Origin: Lysobacter firmicutimachus
GTDB taxonomy: Bacteria > Pseudomonadota > Gammaproteobacteria > Xanthomonadales > Xanthomonadaceae
Length of the DNA stretch: 64,000 nt
Reading direction: 5' to 3'
Assembly: GCF_037027445.1 (NCBI RefSeq)
Contig: NZ_JBANDL010000002.1
Span: 2,604,001-2,668,000 of the forward strand
Positions 15,421-23,384 of this stretch are shown here, in pieces. The notes under the pieces are model-generated. The model did not search any database. It saw only the letters and a list, made by a program, of their open reading frames with translations, and was not told the DNA's origin. How positions within the stretch are numbered: position 1 is the stretch's first letter; each line of letters opens with the position of its first letter. Both the position numbers and the translations under genes were made by a program.

Positions 15421-16902
15421 ATGGCTCTGAATCTGAGAACTCCAGGCGTGTACATCGTGGAGGAGTCGAAGTTTCCTCCGTCCGTGGTGCCGGTCGAAAC
15501 CGCGATCCCCGCGTTCTTCGGCTACACGCGCAACGCCCAGTACAAGGGCAACAACCTCCTGAACCGTCCGGTGGCGGTGAATTCGCTGCTCGAGTTCCAG
15601 GAGATCTTCGGCCTGCCCCCGGTCATCGGAGGGTTTGCCATCTCGCTGGACGAGGAGGGCCGGGTGGCCGCGCCCGCCGCCGACCCGGGGCAGGGACCGA
15701 ATGCGCGGTTTCGCCTGGGCTACGCGCTGAGGCACTTCTACGACAATGGCGGCGGCCGCTGTTACGTGGTGAGCGTAGGCACCTATGCCGCCAGCGCCGT
15801 GGTCAACGACATCGTGGACGCGCATGTGGCGGGGCTGGAGGCATTGGCGCGCGAAGACGAGCCCACGCTGATCGTCTTTCCCGACCTGAGCGGGATGCGG
15901 CCCGCGCCCGGCGCCAACCCCGCCGAGGTCGCCGCCAACCTCGCCGCCACGCGCGCCGCCTATCACTCGGTGCTGGTGCAGGCCCTGAACCAGTGCGCCA
16001 CGCTGGGGGACCGCTTCCTGATCTGCGATCTGTGGGACGGCAACCAGCCGGGCAGCGAGGGCATCGCCGCCTTCCGCAACGGCATCGGCACGAGCAACCT
16101 GAAGTACGGCGCGGCTTACCACCCGCATATCCGGACCACCATGGCCTGGAACTGGGACGAGTCCAGCATCACCGTCACGCAGGTCGCGCGCCGGAACGAC
16201 GATGGAACCGTGGACCGGCCCAGCCCGCACAACGGCATGACCCTGGCCGCGCTCAAGGGCGGCGCGCCCAATTCCAGCCCGTTGATCTACGGCAACGCGC
16301 GCAACGAGCTGGCTCGTTTCACGGTCACCTTGCCGCCCGCCGCCGCGATGGCTGGCATCTATGCCACCGTGGACCGTACGCGCGGCGTGTGGAAGTCGCC
16401 GGCCAACCAGAGCCTGGCGTCGGTGATCGATCTGAGCGTGCGCATCGATCAGGACCTCAACGACATCATGAACGTGGAGCCCAGCGGCAAGGCGATCAAC
16501 GCTTTGCGCTTGTTCAGCGGCAAGGGCTTCCTGGTCTGGGGCGCGCGTACGCTGGCCGGCAACGACAACGAATGGCGCTACGTGTCCGTGCGGCGTTTCT
16601 TCAACATGGTCGAAGAGTCGACCCGCAAGGCCACAGAGCCGTTCGTGTTCGAGCCGAACGACGCGGGCACCTGGGCCAAGGTCAAGGCGATGATCGAGAA
16701 CTTCCTGGTCATCCAGTGGCGCGAAGGCGCGCTGGCCGGCGCCAAACCGGGCGACGCGTTCTACGTGAACGTGGGCCTGGGCTCCACCATGACGGCGCAG
16801 GACATCCTCGAAGGGCGCATGAACGTCGAGATCGGCATGGCGGTGGTCAGGCCTGCCGAGTTCGTGGTGCTGCGTTTCTCGCACAAGATGCAGGAGGCCT
16901 GA
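15421..16902 (+). CDS. eCIS contractile sheath protein 1 (Afp2/Pvc2-like)
   Basis: A 493-residue phage-tail-sheath-type protein. The N-terminal arm is LRTPGVYIVEESKFPPSVVPVE and the C-terminal half contains the conserved stretch GKGFLVWGARTLAGNDNEWRYV, then SVRRFFNMVEES. These terminal arms interlock neighbouring subunits. The sheath surrounds the tube and drives it outward when it contracts. The gene sits directly before a second, longer sheath gene with three bases between them; the two proteins are clearly paralogous in the N and C termini. Confidence 0.95.
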   Translation: MALNLRTPGVYIVEESKFPPSVVPVETAIPAFFGYTRNAQYKGNNLLNRPVAVNSLLEFQEIFGLPPVIGGFAISLDEEGRVAAPAADPGQGPNARFRLGYALRHFYDNGGGRCYVVSVGTYAASAVVNDIVDAHVAGLEALAREDEPTLIVFPDLSGMRPAPGANPAEVAANLAATRAAYHSVLVQALNQCATLGDRFLICDLWDGNQPGSEGIAAFRNGIGTSNLKYGAAYHPHIRTTMAWNWDESSITVTQVARRNDDGTVDRPSPHNGMTLAALKGGAPNSSPLIYGNARNELARFTVTLPPAAAMAGIYATVDRTRGVWKSPANQSLASVIDLSVRIDQDLNDIMNVEPSGKAINALRLFSGKGFLVWGARTLAGNDNEWRYVSVRRFFNMVEESTRKATEPFVFEPNDAGTWAKVKAMIENFLVIQWREGALAGAKPGDAFYVNVGLGSTMTAQDILEGRMNVEIGMAVVRPAEFVVLRFSHKMQEA

Positions 16903-16905
16903 CCC

Positions 16906-18966
16906 ATGCCGTACAAGACACCAGGTGTACACGTGGAGGAGATCTCCACGCTGGCGCCCTCCGTCGTGGCGGTGGAAACCGCCGTGCCGGTATTCATCGG
17001 CTACAGCGAGCGCGCGCAGAGCACCGCGGGCGAGGATCTTCGCTTCGTACCCACGCGCATCCGCTCGTTGCTCGACTATCAGCAATCATATGGCGGCGAA
17101 TACACGCCCGCCGCTTATCGGGTCGTGGTGGACACCGCTGCCGGCAACCTGGTTGGCGCGGTGTCGCCGCGCAACGCGGCCGACGTCGAGCGACGCTACT
17201 ACCTGGCCACCGCCCTGCGGCATTTCTACGCCAACGGCGGAGGCCCGTGCTATGTCGTTTCCGTGGGGTCGTACGCGGATGCGCCGGCGCTCGGCAATAC
17301 CACCACGCCCGCCGGCCTGCTCGGCGGGCTGTCGCGCGTAGAGGCCGTGGACGACCCGACGCTGCTCGTGTTCCCCGACGGCGTCTCGCTCAGCGCCGCT
17401 GAGATGGGATCGCTGCAGGTTGCGGCGTTGGCCCAGTGCGAGAAGCTGCAGGACCGCTTCGTCATCATGGACCTGGTGCAGGGCGACCAGCCGGTGTCCT
17501 TGGCGCTGGACCCGGTCGGCAACTTCCGCCAGAACGTGGGCACGTCGTCCCTGCGGTACGGAGCCGCCTACTACCCCTGGGTCCGGACCATCTACCGGCC
17601 GGACGTGGACTTCCGCCAACTCAACCTGGTCACCCCGGCGCTGGCGGCCATTCCCGCGGGGACCATCAACACGCTGACTGGCGACACGACGATCGACGGC
17701 CTCGTCACCGCGACGCGCTCGGCCGATACCGCCGCGACCACCGTCGTGGGCACGGTGAACGTCTCCGCCATGGCCGGACCGAACCCGCTCACGCTCACGC
17801 GCGCGAACTTCGGACAACTCAGCCAACACTATGCCAGGCTCCTCGATCTGCTGCGGCAGACGGACGCCGCCACTGCGGCCGCCACGGTGCGCCAGCGCTT
17901 CGCCAACCTGGTGCTCCTGGTCCGTGCCGTGGCGCTGGCGCTGCGCGCACTGCAGACTGCGGCGCCGTCGCTGCCTGCATCGGTCAATCTCGCCGTGACC
18001 GACCTGAGCAACGACTCCGAGCTCGCGGCCGGCATCTCGGCGCTGATCGCCTACGAAAAGAACGCGGACGTCATGGGATCGATCTCCGGTACGCGCGGGA
18101 TCGCCGAGGTCGAGGGCGACTACGCCGCTCTGAACGGTTCGCCCTGGATCGCACCCAACGCCAATGCGGGCGCCATCGCCGCCAGTGCCGACGCGTTCGG
18201 TGGCGCCACCGTGCGGGCCACGGCGCTGAATGCGGCCTCGGCGCTGCGCGGGCTGTTCGAGCGGCCGGCCGCCGCGGTGCTTGCGATCTTCGCCAGCGTG
18301 GAGTTTCTGGCCGACGAGGCGCAGAACCGGCTGTTCGAGAGGCATCCCGTGTTCGCCAACATCCTCGAGCAGGTCAACGGCGTCATGACCCTGCAGCCGC
18401 CCTCGGGCGCGGTGGCCGGCGTCTACTCGGCCGTGGACCGCACGCGAGGCGTGTGGAAGGCGCCGGCGAACGTGTCGGTGGCCGACATCAGCGGCGTGGC
18501 GGTGAAGATCAACGACAAAGCGCAGGAGGATCTGAACGTCACCAGCACGGGCAAGAGCATCAATGCCATCCGCACCTTCACGGGCAAGGGCTCGTTGGTC
18601 TGGGGCGCCCGGACCCTGGCCGGCAACGACAACGAATGGCGCTACGTGCCCGTGCGCCGATTCTTCAACATGGCCGAGGAATCGATCAAGAAGGCCACCG
18701 AGGTCTTCGTGTTCGAGCCCAACGACCGCGGCACCTGGGTGCGGGTTCGCGCCATGGTCGAGAACTTCCTGACGGTGCAGTGGCGGCAGGGCGCGCTCGC
18801 CGGTTCGGTTCCGCAGAAGGCGTTCTTCGTGAAGATCGGATTGGGCGAGACCATGACGGCCCAGGACATCCTGGAGGGAAGGATGATCGTGGAGGTCGGC
18901 ATGGCGGTCGTCCGGCCGGCCGAATTCATCGTGCTGCGCTTCGCGCACAAGATGCAGACCTCTTAA
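16906..18966 (+). CDS. eCIS contractile sheath protein 2, with a large central insertion
   Basis: A 686-residue sheath paralogue (YKTPGVHVEEISTLAPSVVAVE at the N terminus; GKGSLVWGARTLAGNDNEWRYV near the C terminus). It is about 190 residues longer than sheath 1. The extra part lies around residues 230-460 and is Ala-rich and helical (for example RQRFANLVLLVRAVALALRAL). In related sheaths this part of the protein is exposed on the particle surface. It may form the baseplate-proximal sheath ring or decorate the outside. Both sheath genes are in frame and apparently functional. Confidence 0.93.
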   Translation: MPYKTPGVHVEEISTLAPSVVAVETAVPVFIGYSERAQSTAGEDLRFVPTRIRSLLDYQQSYGGEYTPAAYRVVVDTAAGNLVGAVSPRNAADVERRYYLATALRHFYANGGGPCYVVSVGSYADAPALGNTTTPAGLLGGLSRVEAVDDPTLLVFPDGVSLSAAEMGSLQVAALAQCEKLQDRFVIMDLVQGDQPVSLALDPVGNFRQNVGTSSLRYGAAYYPWVRTIYRPDVDFRQLNLVTPALAAIPAGTINTLTGDTTIDGLVTATRSADTAATTVVGTVNVSAMAGPNPLTLTRANFGQLSQHYARLLDLLRQTDAATAAATVRQRFANLVLLVRAVALALRALQTAAPSLPASVNLAVTDLSNDSELAAGISALIAYEKNADVMGSISGTRGIAEVEGDYAALNGSPWIAPNANAGAIAASADAFGGATVRATALNAASALRGLFERPAAAVLAIFASVEFLADEAQNRLFERHPVFANILEQVNGVMTLQPPSGAVAGVYSAVDRTRGVWKAPANVSVADISGVAVKINDKAQEDLNVTSTGKSINAIRTFTGKGSLVWGARTLAGNDNEWRYVPVRRFFNMAEESIKKATEVFVFEPNDRGTWVRVRAMVENFLTVQWRQGALAGSVPQKAFFVKIGLGETMTAQDILEGRMIVEVGMAVVRPAEFIVLRFAHKMQTS

Positions 18967-18987
18967 CTTCTGCAGGGAGACGAGAAC

Positions 18988-19419
18988 ATGGCTGAGTATC
19001 CGTTGCCGAAATTCCACTTCGAGGTGGAGTGGGGTGGCACCCGCATCGGCTTCACCGAGGTCACCGGCTTGGAAGTGACCACGGAGAAGATCGAATACCG
19101 CGATGGCGCGAGCCCGGAGTATCACAAGATCCGCATGCCCGGCATGCAGACCTTCGGCGACCTCACGCTCAAGCGCGGCATCTTCGCGAACGACAACGAG
19201 TTCTACGCCTGGTGGGACTCGGTGTCGCTCAACACTATCGAGCGCCGCGACATCACCATCAGCCTGCTCAACGAGAACCACGACCCGGTCGTGATCTGGA
19301 AGGTGAAGAACGCGTGGCCAACGAAAGTGACATCCACCGATCTGAACTCCTCGGGCAACGAGAGCGCGATCGAGACGCTGGTGCTGGCCCATGAGGGCCT
19401 GACCATGGCGAACGGCTGA
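18988..19419 (+). CDS. eCIS inner tube protein (Afp1/Pvc1-like)
   Basis: A 143-residue member of the T4 gp19-like tube family: PLPKFHFEVEWGGTRIGFTEV, then GLEVTTEKIEYRDG, and LTLKRGIFANDNEFYAWW. Hexamer rings of this protein stack to make the hollow tube that carries cargo. It has a good ribosome-binding site (AGGGAGA) 21 bases after the sheath 2 stop. Length and motifs are typical. It is the main tube subunit, as the next gene encodes a longer variant. Confidence 0.94.
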   Translation: MAEYPLPKFHFEVEWGGTRIGFTEVTGLEVTTEKIEYRDGASPEYHKIRMPGMQTFGDLTLKRGIFANDNEFYAWWDSVSLNTIERRDITISLLNENHDPVVIWKVKNAWPTKVTSTDLNSSGNESAIETLVLAHEGLTMANG

Positions 19420-19422
19420 TCC

Positions 19423-19926
19423 ATGGACCTGAGCTACCCGCATCCGGGATTCCATTTCCTGGTGGTCTTCGAGCTGCTGCCGCAGTTCCCTTACGACACG
19501 CGCTGGCAAGAGGTGTCGGGCCTCAGCGTGAGCACGGAATTCGAGAGCTGGCCCGAAGGAGGCGAGAACCGCTACGCCCACCAGTTGCCCAAGAGCCTGC
19601 AGTTCGGCGAACTGACGCTCAAGCGCGGCAAGTTCATGGGGTCCGGGGTGCTGCACTGGGCGCGCAAGGCCATGGAGCAGTTCGAGTACAAGCCCGTCAA
19701 CCTGATGATCTCGCTGCTCGACGAGGAGCATCTGCCCCTCTACAACTGGTATGTGACCGGAGCCGTTCCCAAGCGCCTGGAGATTGCGGGCATCAATGCC
19801 GGCAGCAACGAGATCCTGATCGAATCGCTGGCCCTGCAGTACCAGTATTTCAAGTACTACGACCCGGCGAGCGTGGCCCTGGATGCGGCTGCGGCGCTCT
19901 CGGGCAGCGTGGGGGTGAGCTTCTGA
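19423..19926 (+). CDS. eCIS tube-initiating protein (Afp5/Pvc5-like)
   Basis: A 167-residue gp19-like protein diverged from the main tube subunit: HPGFHFLVVFELLPQFPYDT, SGLSVSTEFESWPEGG and the shared LTLKRGKFMGSG. In Afp and PVC particles the corresponding protein makes the first tube ring on the baseplate hub. It is four bases after the main tube gene and overlaps the DUF5908 gene by one base. Confidence 0.9.
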   Translation: MDLSYPHPGFHFLVVFELLPQFPYDTRWQEVSGLSVSTEFESWPEGGENRYAHQLPKSLQFGELTLKRGKFMGSGVLHWARKAMEQFEYKPVNLMISLLDEEHLPLYNWYVTGAVPKRLEIAGINAGSNEILIESLALQYQYFKYYDPASVALDAAAALSGSVGVSF

Positions 19927-20153
19927 TGCCCATCGAGATCCGCGAACTGGTGATTCGCGCCACGGTGGATCCCGCCGCGGGCGGGGGCGGGGGCGGTGGG
20001 CCGGGAAACTGCGGTCTCCCCGCGGGCAAAGACGGCCAGGATCAGGGCGGAGCACCCGGCGCCCACGCGGATTCCGCGCCCGCCGACGGCGACCTGGTGC
20101 AGGTCTGTGTGCGCGAAGTCATGCGCATCCTCGAACGCAAGGGAGAACGCTGA
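19926..20153 (+). CDS. DUF5908 family eCIS protein (Afp6/Pvc6-like)
   Basis: A 75-residue protein that begins MPIEIRELVIRATV, the defining sequence of the DUF5908 family found between the tube and LysM genes in eCIS loci. A Gly-rich linker and a C-terminal helix (VQVCVREVMRILERKGER) follow. The family has no established function in the particle; position suggests a role in assembling the hub or tube. It shares single-base stop/start overlaps on both sides. Confidence 0.82.
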   Translation: MPIEIRELVIRATVDPAAGGGGGGGPGNCGLPAGKDGQDQGGAPGAHADSAPADGDLVQVCVREVMRILERKGER

Positions 20154-20914
20154 TGCTGTTCGAGAAAGGAAAGCTCGAGAAGCTCACGCTGCGCGCGTTC
20201 AAGCCGGCGGCCAGTCCGGAGGACAAACCCGTCCCGTCGGATAGTCCGGAAGACACGTACGTGGTCCAGGTCAATCCGGGCACGTACACGCTGAACAAGC
20301 TGATCAACTACTCGCGCCAGACGGGGCAGGGCGATACGGCGTCCGAGGCGCTCTACAACAACACGCCTCCGGCGAATCTTTCCTTCGAATTCCTGTTCGA
20401 CGGCACCGGTGTCGTGCCCGAGCCCTCGGAGCTCGGCGACATTCCATTGGTGGGCGCCATCGCCTCAGCGCTGTCCGGACCGAAGAAGTTCGTGGTCATG
20501 GACGAGATCCAGAAGTTCGACCGCCTGGTACATGCGTTCGACGGCACCATCCACCGGCCGCGCGAGTTGCTGTTGGTCTGGGGCGCGCTGGTATTCCCCT
20601 GCGTGTTGACCTCGGTGAGCTACCGCTACACCTTGTTCAAGCCGGACGGCACGCCGCTGCGCGCCATTGCCGCTTGTTCGTTCTGCGAGCACGTCCCCAG
20701 GTCGCTGGCGGAGCGCAAGAAAAACGCCACTTCGCCGGATCTGACGCATCTGCGGGACGTGCGCGAGGGCGACACTCTTCCGGCCATGGCGTACGCCATC
20801 TACGGAAAGCCCGAGCTGTATCTCGAGGTCGCCCGCGTCAACAAGCTGGTGAATTTCCGCCGCCTGCGCCCGGCCAGCCGGGTCGCTTTCCCCCCGGTGG
20901 GGGTGAAGGCATGA
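20153..20914 (+). CDS. eCIS LysM-type baseplate protein (Afp7/Pvc7-like)
   Basis: A 253-residue protein with the N-terminal contractile-injection-system domain (VQVNPGTYTLNKLINY, LSFEFLFDGTGVVPE) and a short C-terminal LysM-like segment (REGDTLPAMAYAIYGKPELYL, VNKLVNFRRLRPASRV). In the particle it joins the tube-initiating ring to the hub, like gp53/LysM proteins of phage baseplates. Its stop overlaps the hub gene start (ATGA). Confidence 0.9.
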   Translation: MLFEKGKLEKLTLRAFKPAASPEDKPVPSDSPEDTYVVQVNPGTYTLNKLINYSRQTGQGDTASEALYNNTPPANLSFEFLFDGTGVVPEPSELGDIPLVGAIASALSGPKKFVVMDEIQKFDRLVHAFDGTIHRPRELLLVWGALVFPCVLTSVSYRYTLFKPDGTPLRAIAACSFCEHVPRSLAERKKNATSPDLTHLRDVREGDTLPAMAYAIYGKPELYLEVARVNKLVNFRRLRPASRVAFPPVGVKA

Positions 20915-22662
20915 GTGCGCTGCCCATCACTCGCCCCACCGACGTCATCACGCTGACCGTGCAGGTCGACGGCGCCGAGCTTCCGCGCACCGTGGCCTTG
21001 CAAGGCGTGGAGGTGGTCAATCAGGCGAACCGTGTGCCTTATGCCCGCCTGCGTATCGGCGACGGCGACGCGGCGCGCGGAGACTTCATGCGCAGTACCG
21101 GCGAGTTGTTCGTGCCGGGCAACAAGATCCAGATCGCGGCCGGATACCACGGCGAAACGGAAGCCATCTTCGGCGGCGTCATCCTGACCCAGCGGATCGT
21201 GTCCCGCGACGGCGCGTCCTGGCTGGAAGTGGAATGCCGCGACCCGGTGTTCGTCATGACGCTGGTGCGACGAAACCGCTATTTCGAGGAAATGAGCGAC
21301 AGCGATGTGGCGAAGAAGCTGTTGGGCGAGTATCCCGGCTCCGGCGTGAGCGCGGGCGAAGTCGCGAGCAGCGACGTAAGCCATCCGCAGCTGCTGCAGT
21401 ATCAGTCCAGCGACTGGGACTTCCTCGTGAGCCGCGTCGAGGCGGCGGGACAGCTGTGCTTCGCCGACGCAGGCAAGGTGGCCACGGTCAAGCCGACGCT
21501 GGACGACCCGCCGGCGGCAGCGCTTGATTATGGATTCACGGTGCTCGAACTCGATGCGGAGATCGACGCCCGCACCCAGTCCGGCGCCGTTCGCGCGGTG
21601 GCATGGGACCCGGCGGAGCAGACGCTGCTGGAAGCCAGCGCGAAGGACCCGGGCTGGAGCGGCAACGGCAACCTGGGCGCGTCGAAGTTGAGCGCCGCCG
21701 CCGGCCGCACCGAGGACGTGCTGTGGCACGGCGGCAGCCTGGCCAACGATCAGTTGCAGAAATGGGCCGACGGCGCGCTATTGCGGGCCCGGCTGGCCGC
21801 CGCTCGCGGCCGCGTTCGCTTCGTCGGCCTGACTGCCGTCAAGCCCGGGGCACTGCTGGAACTCTCGCGCCTGGGAGAACGCTTCAACGGCAAGGTCTAT
21901 GTCACCGGGGTGCGTCACGAGTTCAGCTCCGGCAGATGGATCACCGATGCCGAGTTCGGATTGCCGCGCGAGCCGCATGCTGCGCGCGTGGCGATGGACC
22001 ACCTGCCGGCCGCGGGACTCGCGGCCGCCGTGCATGGGCTGCAGATCGGGGTGGTCAGCGAACTGGCCGACGACCCCGGCAAGGAGCACCGGGTGCGGGT
22101 GAAGGTGCCGCTGGCCGGAATGGGCGAGCAGGGCGTTTGGGCGCGCGTGGCCACCCTGGATGCGGGCGACAAGCGCGGAACGTTCTTCCGGCCCGAGGTA
22201 GGCGACGAAGTCGTTCTGGGTTTCTTCCATGACGACCCCTCGCAGCCCGTGATCCTCGGCATGCTCCACAGCCGCAAGAAGGCGCCGCCGCTCGAAGCCA
22301 CGGCGGACAACCATACAAAGGCCTACGTGTCGCGCAGCGGGCTCACGCTCGAGTTCGACGACGACAAGAAAGTCATGACGCTGAGGACTCCCGGCAAGAA
22401 CCGTATCGTCCTCAGCGACGAGGACGGCGGCATCACGCTCGAGGACCAGCACGGCAACAAGCTGGTGCTGGGCGAGGAGGGCGTGGTCATCGAAAGCGCG
22501 AAGAAGGCCGTGGCGCTTACCGCCAAGACCAAGCTGGAGGCCAAGGCCAACAAGATCGCCCTGGAGTCCCAAACGACGCTGGAAGCCAAGGCGCAGGCCA
22601 AGGCCGAGGTTTCCAGCAGCGGAAACCTGACCCTCAAGGGGTCGATGGTGATGATCAACTGA
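20911..22662 (+). CDS. VgrG-like spike hub (Afp8/Pvc8-like)
   Basis: A 583-residue hub and spike protein related to VgrG and gp27/gp5. The N-terminal part has the gp27-like domain (GNKIQIAAGYHGETEAIFGG), then an OB-fold-like domain (VRVKVPLAGMGEQGVWARVA, PEVGDEVVLGFFHDDPSQPV). The C terminus is a beta-helix spike of repeated strands (KLEAKANKIALESQTTLEAK). The start MSALPITRP was selected because it overlaps the previous stop. It carries the PAAR tip encoded next. Confidence 0.93.
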   Translation: MSALPITRPTDVITLTVQVDGAELPRTVALQGVEVVNQANRVPYARLRIGDGDAARGDFMRSTGELFVPGNKIQIAAGYHGETEAIFGGVILTQRIVSRDGASWLEVECRDPVFVMTLVRRNRYFEEMSDSDVAKKLLGEYPGSGVSAGEVASSDVSHPQLLQYQSSDWDFLVSRVEAAGQLCFADAGKVATVKPTLDDPPAAALDYGFTVLELDAEIDARTQSGAVRAVAWDPAEQTLLEASAKDPGWSGNGNLGASKLSAAAGRTEDVLWHGGSLANDQLQKWADGALLRARLAAARGRVRFVGLTAVKPGALLELSRLGERFNGKVYVTGVRHEFSSGRWITDAEFGLPREPHAARVAMDHLPAAGLAAAVHGLQIGVVSELADDPGKEHRVRVKVPLAGMGEQGVWARVATLDAGDKRGTFFRPEVGDEVVLGFFHDDPSQPVILGMLHSRKKAPPLEATADNHTKAYVSRSGLTLEFDDDKKVMTLRTPGKNRIVLSDEDGGITLEDQHGNKLVLGEEGVVIESAKKAVALTAKTKLEAKANKIALESQTTLEAKAQAKAEVSSSGNLTLKGSMVMIN

Positions 22663-22679
22663 GGAACGGATCGACTGCC

Positions 22680-22967
22680 ATGCCGCCCGCTGCGCGCGCC
22701 AACGACATGCACGTCTGCCCCATGGTCACCGGTACGGTGCCGCACGTGGGCGGGCCGGCATTGCCCGGGGCGCCGACCGTGATGATCGGCGGCCAGCCCG
22801 CACTGCGGGTGGGCGACATGTTGACCTGCACCGGACCGCCGGACGTGGTGGTGGCCGGCAGCGGCAGCGTGATGATCGCGGGCATGCCGGCTGCGCGCCT
22901 GGGCGACAGCACCGCGCACGGCGGCAGTCTCGTCGTGGGCTGCTTCACTGTGATGATCGGAGGTTGA
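22680..22967 (+). CDS. PAAR-repeat spike tip protein (Pvc10-like)
   Basis: A 95-residue PAAR protein: it opens MPPAARANDMHVCP, then has GAPTVMIGGQPALRVGDMLTC and GMPAARLGDSTAHGG. Repeats of P-A-(A/L)-R and metal-binding Cys and His residues fold into a small cone at the end of the spike. It is a single domain with no fused toxin, so cargo must travel inside the tube or be attached otherwise. Confidence 0.93.
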   Translation: MPPAARANDMHVCPMVTGTVPHVGGPALPGAPTVMIGGQPALRVGDMLTCTGPPDVVVAGSGSVMIAGMPAARLGDSTAHGGSLVVGCFTVMIGG

Positions 22968-22968
22968 G

Positions 22969-23382
22969 GTGGCCGACAATCCTCAATTCCTCGGCAAGGG
23001 CTGGTCGTTTCCGGTGACGTTCGGCAACCAGGGGCGCAGCGTCGCCATGGCGGAGGCCGAGGACGACATCCGCCAGAGCCTCGACATCCTGCTGTCCACC
23101 GGACTGGGCGAACGCGTGATGCGCCCGGGCTTCGGCTGGAAACGCGACGCCCTGCTGTTCGAGCCGCTGTCGACGTCCTTCGCGTCGTACCTGGCGCAGG
23201 AGATCGAGAGCGCGATCTTGTTCTACGAATCGCGCATCGAACTCAACCGCGTGGACTTCGACCCCGCTGTCGACCAGGCCGGGCTCATTCTGATCCGCCT
23301 GGACTACACCATCCGCGCCACCAATACCCGCACCAACCTGGTCTATCCCTTCTACCTCGATCATGCGGAGGCGAAGGCCTGA
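22969..23382 (+). CDS. gp25-like baseplate wedge protein (Afp9/Pvc9-like)
   Basis: A 137-residue protein of the gp25/lysozyme-like baseplate family, with the characteristic EDDIRQSLDILLSTGLGERVM and RPGFGWKRDALLFEP. It nucleates the sheath on the baseplate. It begins with GTG one base after the PAAR stop, with AGGTTGAGGT as a weak ribosome-binding context; TTGAG overlap suggests coupling. Confidence 0.92.
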   Translation: MADNPQFLGKGWSFPVTFGNQGRSVAMAEAEDDIRQSLDILLSTGLGERVMRPGFGWKRDALLFEPLSTSFASYLAQEIESAILFYESRIELNRVDFDPAVDQAGLILIRLDYTIRATNTRTNLVYPFYLDHAEAKA

Positions 23383-23384
23383 CC

